The notes: generated from the sequence alone by a model not told the origin. Counted from the stretch's first letter, positions 1-7,844 are shown. The stretch is DNA of 29,923 bases from Pseudomonadota bacterium (GCA_021807975.1 JAKBCJ010000006.1:1-29923), one strand, 5' to 3'. A program made the numbers and translations.

Positions 1-1
1 G

Positions 2-286
2 CTGACCGGGGCGCTGGGTATCTGGCTGGTGCTGGCCGGGCTGGGCATATCCAGCGGGTTGGCGCACTGCGTGTTCACGGTCGCCTATGGCCTGGCGCCG
101 GTTTCGGCGCTGGCACCTTACGAATACACTATGCTGATCTGGGGCGGCGCTGCCGGGTATGTCGTGTTCGGGGAGGTGCCATCAGTCAGCACGGTGTTCG
201 GCGCGGCGATCGTCGCGGCGGCCGGGCTGTACAATTTGCATCGGGAGCGTCTGAGGCGGGGGCAAGACGGAGCGCGTAGCCGCTAA
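2..286 (+). CDS. DMT/EamA-family permease, C-terminal fragment
   Basis: The frame is open from the first bases of the window, so this is the 3' end of a gene that starts outside it. The visible ~94 residues are hydrophobic and contain about three membrane segments. A PYEYTMLIWGG stretch followed by FGEVPS resembles the last repeat of drug/metabolite transporter (EamA) proteins, where a helix is followed by an (F/L)GE-P turn and a final helix. A basic tail (HRERLRR) ends the protein on the presumed cytoplasmic side. The substrate cannot be told from this fragment. The TAA stop overlaps the TAG stop of the convergent aroKB gene within the four bases CTAA, so the two genes have no space between them. 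The family call is moderately sure; the function is unknown. Confidence 0.7.
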   Translation: MTGALGIWLVLAGLGISSGLAHCVFTVAYGLAPVSALAPYEYTMLIWGGAAGYVVFGEVPSVSTVFGAAIVAAAGLYNLHRERLRRGQDGARSR

Positions 287-1962
287 GCCACGCACCCCTC
301 ATCCCGCAGCAGGTCCATCACGGCGTCCGGCGGTACGTCCGAACTGGTGAACGCCTGCCCGATCCCGCGTGCCAGCACGAAGTGCAGCGCCCCGTCGCGC
401 ATCTTCTTGTCCCGCCGCATGTGCCCGATCAGCGTCGCCGCGGAGAACCGGCGGTTCAGCATCGAAAGGTCGGCCGGCAGCCCCACCGCCGACACATGCG
501 CGATCACTCGTTCGGCGTCTGCCGGAGGGCACAACCCCAACTTCACCGACAGTTTGAACGCCAGACCCAGGCCGACCGCCACCCCCTCGCCATGCAGCAA
601 CCCGCCATCGTAGCCGAATTCCGCCTCCAGCGCGTGGCCGAAGGTGTGTCCCAGGTTCAGCAGTGCCCGCCCGTCGTTGGGCTTTTCCTCGCGTTCGTCG
701 TCGCCGACCACGGCGGCCTTGAAGGCGCAGGCGCGCTTGATTGCCTCCGCCTGTGCGTCGCGGTTGCCGGCGATCACACCCTGTCCATGCCGTTCGCACC
801 ACGCGAAGAACGCCGCATCGCCGATCAGGCCGGCCTTGGCGATTTCCGCGTACCCCGCCATCAACTCGCGCGGCGGCAGTGTTCCCAGGGTTCCGGTGTC
901 GGCCAACACCATTTTGGGTTGGTAGAACGCGCCTACCAGATTTTTGCCGCGGCGCGTGTTCACGCCGGTCTTGCCGCCAACCGACGAATCGACCTGCGAC
1001 AGAAGCGTGGTGGGAATTTGGATAAACGGCAGCCCGCGCAACGTGGTGGCCGCCGCGAAACCGGCCAGATCGCCGACGACTCCACCGCCCAAAGCGATCA
1101 CCGCCGTCCGCCGTTCGACCCGGAACTCCAGCAATTGGTCCACGACGTCCAGGTAGGTTTCCATGGTTTTGCAGCCCTCGCCGCCCTTGACGACGATGGA
1201 ACTGGCCTGGATCGCGGTTTGCGCCAGCCCGTCCATCAAGGTCTGCAAATGCAGCCCGGCGACGGTCTGATCGGTCACCACAACCGCACGTTTCTGCTGA
1301 AGCCGGGGCGCCAGCAGGGCGCCGGCCCGGGCCAGGAGGTTGTCGCCGATCACCACGTCGTAGCTTGTGCTGGGCAGCACCACATGCAGGCGGCGGGCGG
1401 GTTTCCATTCGGCCAGGGCGTTCATCACCCCGGCGGTGGTCACGTCGGGCGGTTCGTCGCCGCAATCGACGATCACGTCCGCCTCGGCATACACGGGGTA
1501 GCGGATTTCCATCAGCTCGCGCAGGGTTTCCTCGCGGTCCTTGCCAGCCAGCAGGGGGCGGTTGTCGCGGCTGGCGACGCGGCGCACCAGGGTGGGCAGG
1601 GTGCAGCGCAGCCAGACGCTGACCGCCTCCGCCCGGGTGGATTCGCGGGTCGCGGCGTCCATGAAGGCGCCGCCGCCGTAGGCCAGCACCATCGGGTCGC
1701 CAGCCAGCAGGCGGCGGATGACTCGGCGTTCGCCATCGCGGAACGCAGGCTCTCCATATCGTGCGAACAGTTCTGGGATGGTGCAGCCAGCGGCGAGTTC
1801 GATCTCTTGATCGGCGTCGCGGAACGGCAAACCCAGGCGCGCGGCCAGCCGCCGGCCGATGGAGGTCTTGCCGGCCCCCATCAATCCGACCAGCACGATG
1901 CTGCGTCCGGCAATAGTGTCGGGGACCGGAATCGTCTCCCGTAGAGCAGTGTTGCGTGTCAT
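283..1962 (-). CDS. aroKB: Bifunctional shikimate kinase / 3-dehydroquinate synthase
   Basis: A 559-residue fusion of two chorismate-pathway enzymes. The N-terminal ~175 residues are shikimate kinase: Walker A GLMGAGKTS, the DADQEIE segment, and the GGGAFM shikimate-binding turn. The remaining ~370 residues are 3-dehydroquinate synthase: the NAD-binding GGGVVGDLAGF, the QVDSSVGGKTGVN active-site stretch, and the zinc-binding NLGHTFGHALE and LLHGEGVAVG motifs. The domains catalyse steps 5 (AroK) and 2 (AroB), so they are not consecutive. The two genes are usually adjacent in proteobacteria, and fusions are known in acetic-acid-bacteria relatives. ATG 1962 is chosen over an upstream GTG at 1980 because it gives the usual short leader before the kinase fold; neither start has a strong ribosome-binding site. 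It diverges from the small membrane protein and xerD. Confidence 0.95.
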   Translation of the reverse strand: MTRNTALRETIPVPDTIAGRSIVLVGLMGAGKTSIGRRLAARLGLPFRDADQEIELAAGCTIPELFARYGEPAFRDGERRVIRRLLAGDPMVLAYGGGAFMDAATRESTRAEAVSVWLRCTLPTLVRRVASRDNRPLLAGKDREETLRELMEIRYPVYAEADVIVDCGDEPPDVTTAGVMNALAEWKPARRLHVVLPSTSYDVVIGDNLLARAGALLAPRLQQKRAVVVTDQTVAGLHLQTLMDGLAQTAIQASSIVVKGGEGCKTMETYLDVVDQLLEFRVERRTAVIALGGGVVGDLAGFAAATTLRGLPFIQIPTTLLSQVDSSVGGKTGVNTRRGKNLVGAFYQPKMVLADTGTLGTLPPRELMAGYAEIAKAGLIGDAAFFAWCERHGQGVIAGNRDAQAEAIKRACAFKAAVVGDDEREEKPNDGRALLNLGHTFGHALEAEFGYDGGLLHGEGVAVGLGLAFKLSVKLGLCPPADAERVIAHVSAVGLPADLSMLNRRFSAATLIGHMRRDKKMRDGALHFVLARGIGQAFTSSDVPPDAVMDLLRDEGCVA

Positions 1963-2037
1963 AATTGCCGAGGCTAGCACACCGGCCCCGGATCAGGCGA
2001 TTGCCTGTGTTGCGGGAACGGGATTTCAGGAGCATCC

Positions 2038-2181
2038 ATGATTCGTATTTTCTTTTTTGTGGTGCTGGCCGGGCTGGTGGCGCTGGCCGGCGGTGTGCTG
2101 ATGCTGGGGATGTTCCCGCCGGCGGCGCATCAGCAGGCGGTGGAAAAGGTCGTGCCAAACGACAAATTCTCGGTTCACTAG
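2038..2181 (+). CDS. Small single-pass membrane protein (47 aa), unknown function
   Basis: ATG 2038 is preceded by AGGAG at a good spacing and opens a 47-codon frame ending in TAG. The product begins MIRIFFFVVLAG and has one strongly hydrophobic segment (about residues 2-27) followed by a short polar tail with a mix of acidic and basic residues. Only 8 nt separate its stop from the GTG start of xerD, so the two are probably co-transcribed. It overlaps no other plausible coding frame and has codon use like its neighbours (strong third-position GC after the first codons). I do not recognise a family. The good ribosome-binding site, membrane helix and operon position support a real gene. Confidence 0.7.
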   Translation: MIRIFFFVVLAGLVALAGGVLMLGMFPPAAHQQAVEKVVPNDKFSVH

Positions 2182-2189
2182 GGGCAGCC

Positions 2190-3098
2190 GTGGACCCGCG
2201 GGTCGATGCGTTCCTGGAGATGTTGACCATCGAACGCGGTGCGGCCCGCAATACCATCGAGTCGTATGCCAACGATCTGAACGACTTTGCCGAATTTGCC
2301 GCCGGCTCGGGGTTTAGCGCCGATTCCGCCGATGCGGAGACGTGCCAGGGATACATGGCCTCGCTGCATACACGGGGATTGTCCGCCCGCACCGCGGCAA
2401 GGCGGTTGTCGTCGCTGCGGCAGTTCCATTTGTTCCTGCTGAAAGAGGGGGTGCGGACGGATGATCCGACCCGTCTGCTGGATACGCCCAGGCTGCCGCA
2501 ACCGCTGCCCAAGTTCCTGACCGAACAGGAGGTGGATGCACTGCTGGAAGCCGCCGCCCGCAAGCCCGGCCGTCCCGGCGCGCTGGGCAGGGCGGCACTG
2601 GAGTTGCTGTACGCCACCGGCATGCGGGTTTCGGAATTGCTGTCCTTGCCCCGAACCGCGCTGGGCACCCGCGCAGGGGTTATGATTATCAAAGGCAAGG
2701 GCGGCAAGGAGCGGATGGTGCCTCTGTCCGACGCCGCGAAGGATGCGGCGGCTGCGCTGCTGGCGATGACCGAGGCGCAGAGCCGGTTCCTGTTTCCCGG
2801 CCGCGATCCGAAACAGCCGCTGACCCGGCAGGCGTTTTTTCTGCTGCTGAAGCAGGTCGCCATGGAGGCCGGACTGGACCCGGCGCGCGTGTCGCCGCAT
2901 GTGCTGCGGCACTCGTTTGCGTCCCACATGCTGGCGCGCGGGGCGGATTTGCGGAGTTTGCAGATGCTGCTGGGGCACGCCGATATCTCTACGGTGCAGA
3001 TCTACACGCATATTCAGACGGAGCGGCTGCGCAAGGTGGTGGAGGACGGGCATCCGCTGTCGGCGGAATGGAAGGGGACCGGTTCACGGGGCGGATGA
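2190..3098 (+). CDS. xerD: Tyrosine recombinase XerD
   Basis: A 302-residue tyrosine recombinase of normal XerC/XerD length. Residues ~1-95 form the SAM-like core-binding domain (FLEMLTIERGAARNTIESY). The C-terminal catalytic domain has the full set of active-site residues: Arg146 in ATGMRVSEL, Lys170 in IKGKGGKER, His237 and Arg240 in HVLRHSFASH, His263 in LLGHADIST, and nucleophile Tyr272 in QIYTHI. XerC/XerD act at dif to resolve chromosome dimers with FtsK. XerD rather than XerC is inferred from overall resemblance and from position beside aroKB. The GTG at 2190 is preferred because the protein then begins directly at the core-binding domain; the open frame continues upstream only through sequence already used by the small membrane-protein gene. 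No mobile-element boundaries are seen, which supports a housekeeping role. Confidence 0.92.
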   Translation: MDPRVDAFLEMLTIERGAARNTIESYANDLNDFAEFAAGSGFSADSADAETCQGYMASLHTRGLSARTAARRLSSLRQFHLFLLKEGVRTDDPTRLLDTPRLPQPLPKFLTEQEVDALLEAAARKPGRPGALGRAALELLYATGMRVSELLSLPRTALGTRAGVMIIKGKGGKERMVPLSDAAKDAAAALLAMTEAQSRFLFPGRDPKQPLTRQAFFLLLKQVAMEAGLDPARVSPHVLRHSFASHMLARGADLRSLQMLLGHADISTVQIYTHIQTERLRKVVEDGHPLSAEWKGTGSRGG

Positions 3099-3248
3099 GG
3101 GGTGCCTCACATTCGTCCCGCGGTCCCAAACTTGTCCCGTACAGGCGCAATTTGGTTCAGCGGCACCGAATGGGAGACGCAGCGGGACCGCGCGGATGTT
3201 CGCGAAGCCCGTCGCAATGTCCTGATGGGTGCGAGCACGCAGCCCTGA

Positions 3249-4043
3249 CTAATCCGGGCCATTCCGCGCCATGACTGCCGTGGCGGTGGGATAATCGAGC
3301 GTCAGAACGGCGATCCGGGAAAATCCGGCCCGCGCCACGAATTCCCAGACATCGGCGCCAAACTCCGTATGCACCACGTAATCCGAGGCGCCGGTGGTGG
3401 GCGCCCCGTGGTAGCTGTTCGGCAGACCGCGCCGGTTGCGCGACATGCGCCCCGCCACCACCGGAACCGTAAAGCACAAGGCGCCGCCGGGCTTCAGGAC
3501 GCGCCTGCACTCGGTCAGCGCCTTAACCGGGTCTTCAATATGCTCCAGCGTGTCGGAGTGTATGACCAGATCGAATGTGCCATCCTGGTAGGGAAGCGCC
3601 TGCATATCCACCGCGGGATAAGCGCCGAACACATGCTTGGGCAGCTTTGCCAGCACCGTGTGCAGCGAACCCGCTTCGTTGAGTTCCAGCACCGCCAAAC
3701 GCTTCATTTTCGACGATCTGATCAGCCGCCGCAGCGGCCGCTCGGTTCCCACAGCGGCTCGCAGGGCGTTGGCAAGAACGATCGACCGAAGGTTGCCGCC
3801 GCAGCGCACGCACGTTTCGCCCTGTTGGCGGTCGATGTAGTGCGCTTCCGCCGGGCTGAGCTCCCATTCCGCGACCAGACCCGGCCACAGGACAGTCGTG
3901 AACCGAAAGGATTTGCCGCCGCAGATGGCGCAGGAAAACGACCGGGGTTCGCCGCCGGCCAGCCGCGATGATCCGATCGACCGTCGGGCAGCGCCGACGC
4001 AGCGACGGATGAATGATATTTGGGACCGGAAATCGTAACGCAT
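3249..4043 (-). CDS. Zinc-ribbon class I methyltransferase-like protein
   Basis: A 264-residue protein. Residues ~38-81 contain two CxxC pairs (CAIC at 38-41 and CVRC at 78-81), which probably bind one zinc. The C-terminal half resembles class I SAM methyltransferases of the Methyltransf_11 kind: an acidic segment with VDMQALPYQDGTFDLVIHSD, then LEHIEDPVKAL and RVLKPGGALCFTVPV. The usual glycine-rich SAM motif I (E/DxGxGxG) is not well formed; in its place is LAVLELNEAGSLHTVL (about 116-131). Such proteins often occur near polysaccharide or glycan genes, but nothing near it shows a substrate. It stands alone between xerD (convergent) and the tRNA. ATG 4043 is the only good start; the ribosome-binding site is weak. 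The enzyme class is fairly sure, activity less so. Confidence 0.8.
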   Translation of the reverse strand: MRYDFRSQISFIRRCVGAARRSIGSSRLAGGEPRSFSCAICGGKSFRFTTVLWPGLVAEWELSPAEAHYIDRQQGETCVRCGGNLRSIVLANALRAAVGTERPLRRLIRSSKMKRLAVLELNEAGSLHTVLAKLPKHVFGAYPAVDMQALPYQDGTFDLVIHSDTLEHIEDPVKALTECRRVLKPGGALCFTVPVVAGRMSRNRRGLPNSYHGAPTTGASDYVVHTEFGADVWEFVARAGFSRIAVLTLDYPTATAVMARNGPD

Positions 4044-4124
4044 CGCCGCACCGTAGCGGATATGCTCGGCGAGCGGCAGTTGTTTACCGTGTTGACTAGG
4101 TATCTGCCGGACCGCTGGAAGAAG

Positions 4125-4199
4125 TGGTAGCGGCGGACGGATTTGAACCGCCGACCAAGAGATTATGATTCTCCTGCTCTACCGCTGAGCTACGCCGCC
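4125..4199 (-). tRNA. tRNA-Met (anticodon CAT, elongator type)
   Basis: A full cloverleaf can be folded by eye on the minus strand. The acceptor stem is GGCGGCG with CGCCGCT, with the G1-U72 wobble seen in elongator tRNA-Met. The D-arm is GCTC/GAGC. The anticodon arm is GGAGA-ATCATAA-TCTCT, with CAT at plus-strand 4165-4167. The T-arm is GGCGG-TTCAAAT-CCGTC, and CCA is encoded at 4125-4127. A tRNA-Ile with lysidine also has a CAT anticodon, but the acceptor stem and the ATCATAA loop match the alphaproteobacterial elongator methionine type. Initiator identity is rejected because the anticodon stem lacks the three G-C pairs. Confidence 0.93.
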
Positions 4200-4223
4200 A
4201 CACCGGGAGGCGGCGAAATACCC

Positions 4224-5006
4224 TTACGCTGGCTCCGCGTCAACCAGCTTCCGCACACCCAGCAAACGAACCAGCGTTCCGTCGTCCGCCTGACCGGTGA
4301 CGGCCTCGGGCCGCCAGTGCCGCTGGAAGGCGCGCAGCACCGATGACAGGGCCGGATCAAGCGCGCCCTCGGGGGCGACCCGATAGCCGATCCGGGTCAG
4401 TGCAGCCCGCACCGGGCGCAGAGTTGGCGCGTCCCGAACCGCGCCGCCGGTGCCGATGTCGGGTGAATCCGCCGGCCACAGGCCGACTCCGTTGGCGGCC
4501 AGCGCCTCCCAGTCGAACAACTCGCCGGGATCTTGCTTGCGGTCCGGCGCCACGTCGCTGTGCCCCACCACGTTGCGCGCCGGGATGGGATGCCGCGAAA
4601 GAACCGCAAGGCACAGGTCGCACACCGCGGCCATTTGCAGCGCCGGGAACGCGCGATAGCCCCATTCGTGGCCGGGATTGACGATTTCGATGCCAATAGA
4701 CCGAGCATTGAGGGCTGCGTGGCCGCGCCAGTGGGAAATGCCGGCATGCCAGGCCCGCCGGTCCTCCGGCACCAGCCGAAACACCGTGCCGTCCTCGTCC
4801 ACCACATAGTGCGACGACACCGAAGCCGCCGGATCGCGCAGCCGGTCGATCGCGGCTTGCGCCGACTGCATCCCTGTGTAGTGCAAAATCAGCATATCCA
4901 CCGGCCCCCCCCGTTCATCATGGTTCGGGCTCGGGACATCCAGAATGGGCAGGGCAGGGCGGTCGGACGCGGGCGGCGGCACGATTCGCAGCCAGGGCGG
5001 GCTCAC
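4224..5006 (-). CDS. N-acetylmuramoyl-L-alanine amidase with C-terminal peptidoglycan-binding domain
   Basis: A 260-residue Amidase_2 enzyme that cleaves the amide between MurNAc and the stem peptide. Likely zinc ligands are His42 (LILHYTG), His149 and Asp159 (VGHSDVAPDRKQDPG), with Glu107 (GIEIVN) and Lys157 as catalytic helpers; the FDW after this stretch is typical of the AmpD/AmiD group. Residues ~195-255 form a peptidoglycan-binding-1-like bundle (LRAFQRHW, TGQADDGTLVRLL). No signal peptide or lipobox is visible, which fits a cytoplasmic AmpD-like recycling role, although AmiD proteins also carry the C-terminal domain. The GTG start at 5006 overlaps the TGA of the upstream TerB/J-domain gene (GTGA), indicating translational coupling. 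Confidence 0.9.
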   Translation of the reverse strand: MSPPWLRIVPPPASDRPALPILDVPSPNHDERGGPVDMLILHYTGMQSAQAAIDRLRDPAASVSSHYVVDEDGTVFRLVPEDRRAWHAGISHWRGHAALNARSIGIEIVNPGHEWGYRAFPALQMAAVCDLCLAVLSRHPIPARNVVGHSDVAPDRKQDPGELFDWEALAANGVGLWPADSPDIGTGGAVRDAPTLRPVRAALTRIGYRVAPEGALDPALSSVLRAFQRHWRPEAVTGQADDGTLVRLLGVRKLVDAEPA

Positions 5007-5785
5007 AGCCCACGCTCCCGCTTGATGCGATCCCAGGCGGCGTTGATCCGCGCGACCTTGTCGCCGGCGCGGGCGATGAAGTCCGCTGGCACGCCGCGGG
5101 AGGCAAGGCTGTCCGGATGATTCTCCCGCATCAGCCGCTTCCAGGTCGCGCGCAGTTCCTCGGCGGTGGCGGAACGCGTCAGCCCGAGTTCCAGATACGG
5201 GTCGTCGGCATCCGGTTCCATCGGCCGGCGCGGCACCTCGCCGAACGCGCGATCCCAGGCGAGTTGATCCAGGCCCAGCCGCCGATGCACACGCCGCAGA
5301 TATTCGTGTTCCCGCGCGTTCAGTTGTCCGTCCGCCCGGGCGATATTGAACAAAGACGTCAGAACCTGTTCCAGCACCAGACGGCTGTCCGCGAACGCCT
5401 CGGCCAGTTGCGCGGCATAAGGCTCGAACGATTCGGCACTGTCGCGGGCCTGATCGAACAGCCGGCCGACGCCGCGGGCGGAGGCGGGGGGGATGCGGAA
5501 GTTGCGTTTGAACGCGTCGATCTCCACCCGGCTCACGGCGCCGTCGCACTTGGCCAGTTTCGCGGCCAGCACGGTGACGGTAATGGCGAACACTTCCTCG
5601 CGCCGGCCCAGCATGCCGGCGACCCGGGCGGCGTTCGGCACGGCGTTCTGCATGAATGGCAGGCGCACATTCTCCATCGACCCGGTATCGGCGGCATGGC
5701 CCAAGGCCGCGCCGATGACTGCGCCGTACGGGCCGCCGACGAAGAAGCCCGCGGTGCCGCCGATGATCTTGCCCCAATATCCCAT
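5003..5785 (-). CDS. DjlA-like TerB / J-domain co-chaperone
   Basis: A 260-residue protein in three parts. The N-terminal ~30 residues are a glycine-rich hydrophobic segment (IIGGTAGFFVGGPYGAVIGAA) that looks like a glycine-zipper membrane anchor. Residues ~60-180 are a TerB-type helical domain with acidic pairs (CDGAVSRVE and ADGQLNARE, the repeated D-G pattern of TerB). Residues ~195-260 are a J domain with the HPD triad in RENHPDSL, which stimulates DnaK ATPase. This order is that of DjlA. The gene is co-transcribed with the amidase through a GTGA overlap, a pairing that suggests a link between envelope stress and peptidoglycan turnover. ATG 5785 gives the complete membrane segment. Confidence 0.88.
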   Translation of the reverse strand: MGYWGKIIGGTAGFFVGGPYGAVIGAALGHAADTGSMENVRLPFMQNAVPNAARVAGMLGRREEVFAITVTVLAAKLAKCDGAVSRVEIDAFKRNFRIPPASARGVGRLFDQARDSAESFEPYAAQLAEAFADSRLVLEQVLTSLFNIARADGQLNAREHEYLRRVHRRLGLDQLAWDRAFGEVPRRPMEPDADDPYLELGLTRSATAEELRATWKRLMRENHPDSLASRGVPADFIARAGDKVARINAAWDRIKRERGL

Positions 5786-5858
5786 GCGCGAACGATATCA
5801 CGCCGGACCGGATCGCCGCAAAGCACGAACATTCAAGCGCCCGGGATGCCGGGATCCT

Positions 5859-6065
5859 TCAGCGACCTGTCTTGTCCCGGGACCGGATCGGCGATCGCGG
5901 CTTCCAGGCTAAGCGCGCCTTTCCACTCATGCGCCGGCCGGGCGGGTTCTTCTCCGGATATTCGTCCGAAATCCCGAACCCCGGGATGCCGGTATAGAAC
6001 TGAACCGAACGCGCGATGTCCGCGACATACAGGGCGACATGGCCAATCCTGCCGAGTCGGAACGG
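5859..6065 (-). pseudogene. VOC-family (glyoxalase/dioxygenase-like) remnant
   Basis: On the minus strand a stretch reads RLGRIGHVALYVADIARSV, then QFYTGIPGFGISDEYPEKN. This matches the first beta-alpha-beta element of vicinal-oxygen-chelate proteins such as catechol-2,3-dioxygenase-like enzymes, with the metal His in GHVAL. The similarity stops after about 40 residues, at ~5941, and the frame ends at a TGA at 5859-5861. Upstream the frame meets TAA without any ATG, GTG or TTG, although an AGGAGG sequence lies in about the right place. The piece therefore lacks both a start and most of its domain and is best read as a decayed gene. It fills most of the 365-base gap between the J-domain gene and the DUF1445 gene. 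Confidence 0.65.
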
Positions 6066-6150
6066 TGGTGTGCTCTGGTCGGTGTTCCTCCTGTTGCGCG
6101 CTTATACCGCGGGTTCTAGCCTGATCGCGACCAGCGACGAGGGCCGCGAT

Positions 6151-6951
6151 ATGAACGCCATTTCCGATATGCGACGTAACGCCGGGGAGCGGGAAAGGCT
6201 GCGCATCCGCGGCGGATCGTTTACCGGCCCGACCTCGGGTCTGGCGCCTGGCAACGTGCAGGCCAATCTGGTGATTCTGCCGAAGGCGCTGGCAGGGGAT
6301 TTCCTGCGCTTTGCCGTGGCCAACCCGAAGCCGTGCCCGATCCTGGCGGTGTCCGAACCGGGCGATCCGCATTTCCCGACCCTGGGGGTGGAACTGGATA
6401 TCCGCACCGACATTCCGCGCTACCGGGTTTGGCGGAACGGGGAATTGATCGCCGAGCCGACCGATGTGCGTGACGTATGGCGCGACGATCTGGTCAGCTT
6501 CGCGATCGGCTGCTCGTTCTCCTTCGAGGAAGCGCTGGTCGAAGACGGCATCGAGGTTCGCCATATCTCCTGTGGGTCCAACGTGCCGATGTACCGGACC
6601 AACATCCCGTGCGTCTCGGCCGGGGTGTTTAACGGTCCGCTGGTCGTGTCGATGCGGCCGCTGAAGCCGGCGGATGCGATCCGAGCGGTGCAGATAACGT
6701 CGCGGTTTCCTTCGGTGCATGGGGCGCCGGTGCATCTTGGGTTGCCGGGGTCGATCGGCATCGCCGATATCGCCAAGCCGGACTACGGCGATGCCGTGCC
6801 GATCGCGGCCGATGAGATTCCGGTGTTCTGGGCCTGCGGGGTGACGCCGCAAGCGGTGATCGCACAGGTGAAGCCGGAGTTCTGCATTACCCACGCGCCC
6901 GGAAGCATGTTGATTACCGATCTGCGGAACACGTCCCTGTCGGTTCTGTGA
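6151..6951 (+). CDS. DUF1445 / YcsI-family protein (putative hydro-lyase; D-glutamate cyclase N-half)
   Basis: A 266-residue protein of the usual length for this family. Family-typical segments occur in order: TSGLAPGNVQANLVILPK, then NPKPCPIL, VSEPGDPHF, DIRTDIPRYRVWR, IGCSFSFEEAL, NVPMYRTNI and GPLVVSMRP. Bacterial members are annotated as putative hydro-lyases. The same domain forms one half of mammalian DGLUCY, which cyclises D-glutamate to 5-oxo-D-proline, and ycsI of Bacillus subtilis sits among 5-oxoprolinase genes. ATG 6151 starts directly at the conserved region; longer starts in this frame run through the VOC remnant and are less likely. Its stop overlaps the GTG of the DUF4392 gene, so the two are coupled. 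The family is certain; the exact reaction is inferred. Confidence 0.9.
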   Translation: MNAISDMRRNAGERERLRIRGGSFTGPTSGLAPGNVQANLVILPKALAGDFLRFAVANPKPCPILAVSEPGDPHFPTLGVELDIRTDIPRYRVWRNGELIAEPTDVRDVWRDDLVSFAIGCSFSFEEALVEDGIEVRHISCGSNVPMYRTNIPCVSAGVFNGPLVVSMRPLKPADAIRAVQITSRFPSVHGAPVHLGLPGSIGIADIAKPDYGDAVPIAADEIPVFWACGVTPQAVIAQVKPEFCITHAPGSMLITDLRNTSLSVL

Positions 6952-7844
6952 CGCCGAAAGACCGGATCGATCGGATCGAGGCCGCGATCCACCAGAGCGT
7001 CGGCCGGGGGATGGACGCTGTCTTTCAGGCAACGGCCGGCGGCCTTTGGCGCGCAACGTCCGCGCTGGCCGCATCCCCCAAGCCGGCGATCGGCCTGATC
7101 ACCGGGTTTTTCGTCCCTGGCGCCGATCCCCCGGCGGCTGAAACCGACGGCCCGGCCGGGGCGGCGCTGCTGGCGATGGGTTTTCATCAAGCGGGATTGG
7201 AGTGTCGGCTGGCCACCGACACGGTTTGCGCGTCGGCCTGCCGGGCGGCCTTGGCGGCGGCCGGGGTGGCAGATGTGCCGGTCGATACCGCCGAACCGAA
7301 CCAGCCGGTCGGCGCGATCATCGATCTGTGGCGGCGGCGGGGCATCGATTGGGTGATCTGTATCGAGCGATGCGGCCCGGCCGAAAATGGGCGATCCTAT
7401 AACATGCGGGGCGCGGATATTTCGATGTTCGCCGCCCCGTTGGATCAGGTGTTCAGGGCTGGTCCCTGGCGCACGATTGCCATTGGCGACGGTGGGAATG
7501 AGGTTGGCATGGGGTGTGTGCCCCGATCGGTGATCGCCGGGCATGTTCCCCTGGGGGCGACGATCGGCTGTGTGGTGCCGGCCGATTGGCTGATCGCCGC
7601 CGGTGTGTCGCATTGGGGCGCGTATGGCGTGCTGGCCGCATTGGCACTGCAACGCCCGGACTGGCGGGCCGCGATGGAAGCGGCGTTGCAACCGGACCTG
7701 GACCGATTTGTGGTGGAAACCATGGTCCGCGACGGTCCCGCGGTCGATGGTGTCACCATGCGGCGGGAGGCGACGATCGATGGGTTGGCGATGGACGCGC
7801 ATCACCGCGTTCTGGAGGCGGCTCGGGCGCTGATGCCGGCCTAG
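6948..7844 (+). CDS. DUF4392 protein (D-glutamate cyclase C-terminal-like)
   Basis: A 298-residue protein whose GTG start overlaps the TGA of the preceding gene (GTGA). The central GRSYNMRGADISMF and GDGGNEVGMG motifs and the GVSHWGAYG segment near the C-terminus are characteristic of DUF4392, the domain that follows DUF1445 in animal D-glutamate cyclase. GITGFFVPGADPPAAETDGP-like residues near 45-65 (seen here as LITGFFVPGAD) are also typical. The two genes together thus encode the two DGLUCY domains as separate chains. The likely substrate is D-glutamate or a related compound, with 5-oxo-D-proline as product, in the cytoplasm. It ends 55 bases before the convergent hydrolase gene. The domain is sure; that this pair has cyclase activity is inference. 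Confidence 0.87.
   Translation: MTPKDRIDRIEAAIHQSVGRGMDAVFQATAGGLWRATSALAASPKPAIGLITGFFVPGADPPAAETDGPAGAALLAMGFHQAGLECRLATDTVCASACRAALAAAGVADVPVDTAEPNQPVGAIIDLWRRRGIDWVICIERCGPAENGRSYNMRGADISMFAAPLDQVFRAGPWRTIAIGDGGNEVGMGCVPRSVIAGHVPLGATIGCVVPADWLIAAGVSHWGAYGVLAALALQRPDWRAAMEAALQPDLDRFVVETMVRDGPAVDGVTMRREATIDGLAMDAHHRVLEAARALMPA

Noticed and set aside
382..1944. A 520-codon plus-strand open frame opposite aroKB
   Set aside because: It is a shadow of the high-GC minus-strand gene. The translation is low in conserved motifs and rich in Gln, His, Arg and Pro, as is usual for an antisense frame, while aroKB has all catalytic motifs.
2190..3098. xerD as part of an integrative element
   Set aside because: No att-like direct repeats, transposases or phage genes are nearby, and the tRNA at 4125-4199 is intact and 1 kb away. 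A housekeeping XerD explains it better.
3099..3248. Possible small gene or RNA between xerD and the methyltransferase gene
   Set aside because: Short plus-strand frames here lack start signals, and no stable hairpin with a T-run could be found.
5833..7074. A 413-codon minus-strand open frame opposite DUF1445
   Set aside because: The translation is rich in Arg, His and Pro without motifs; the plus-strand DUF1445 gene explains the coding signal. Only the separate VOC-frame segment at its 3' part shows real similarity.
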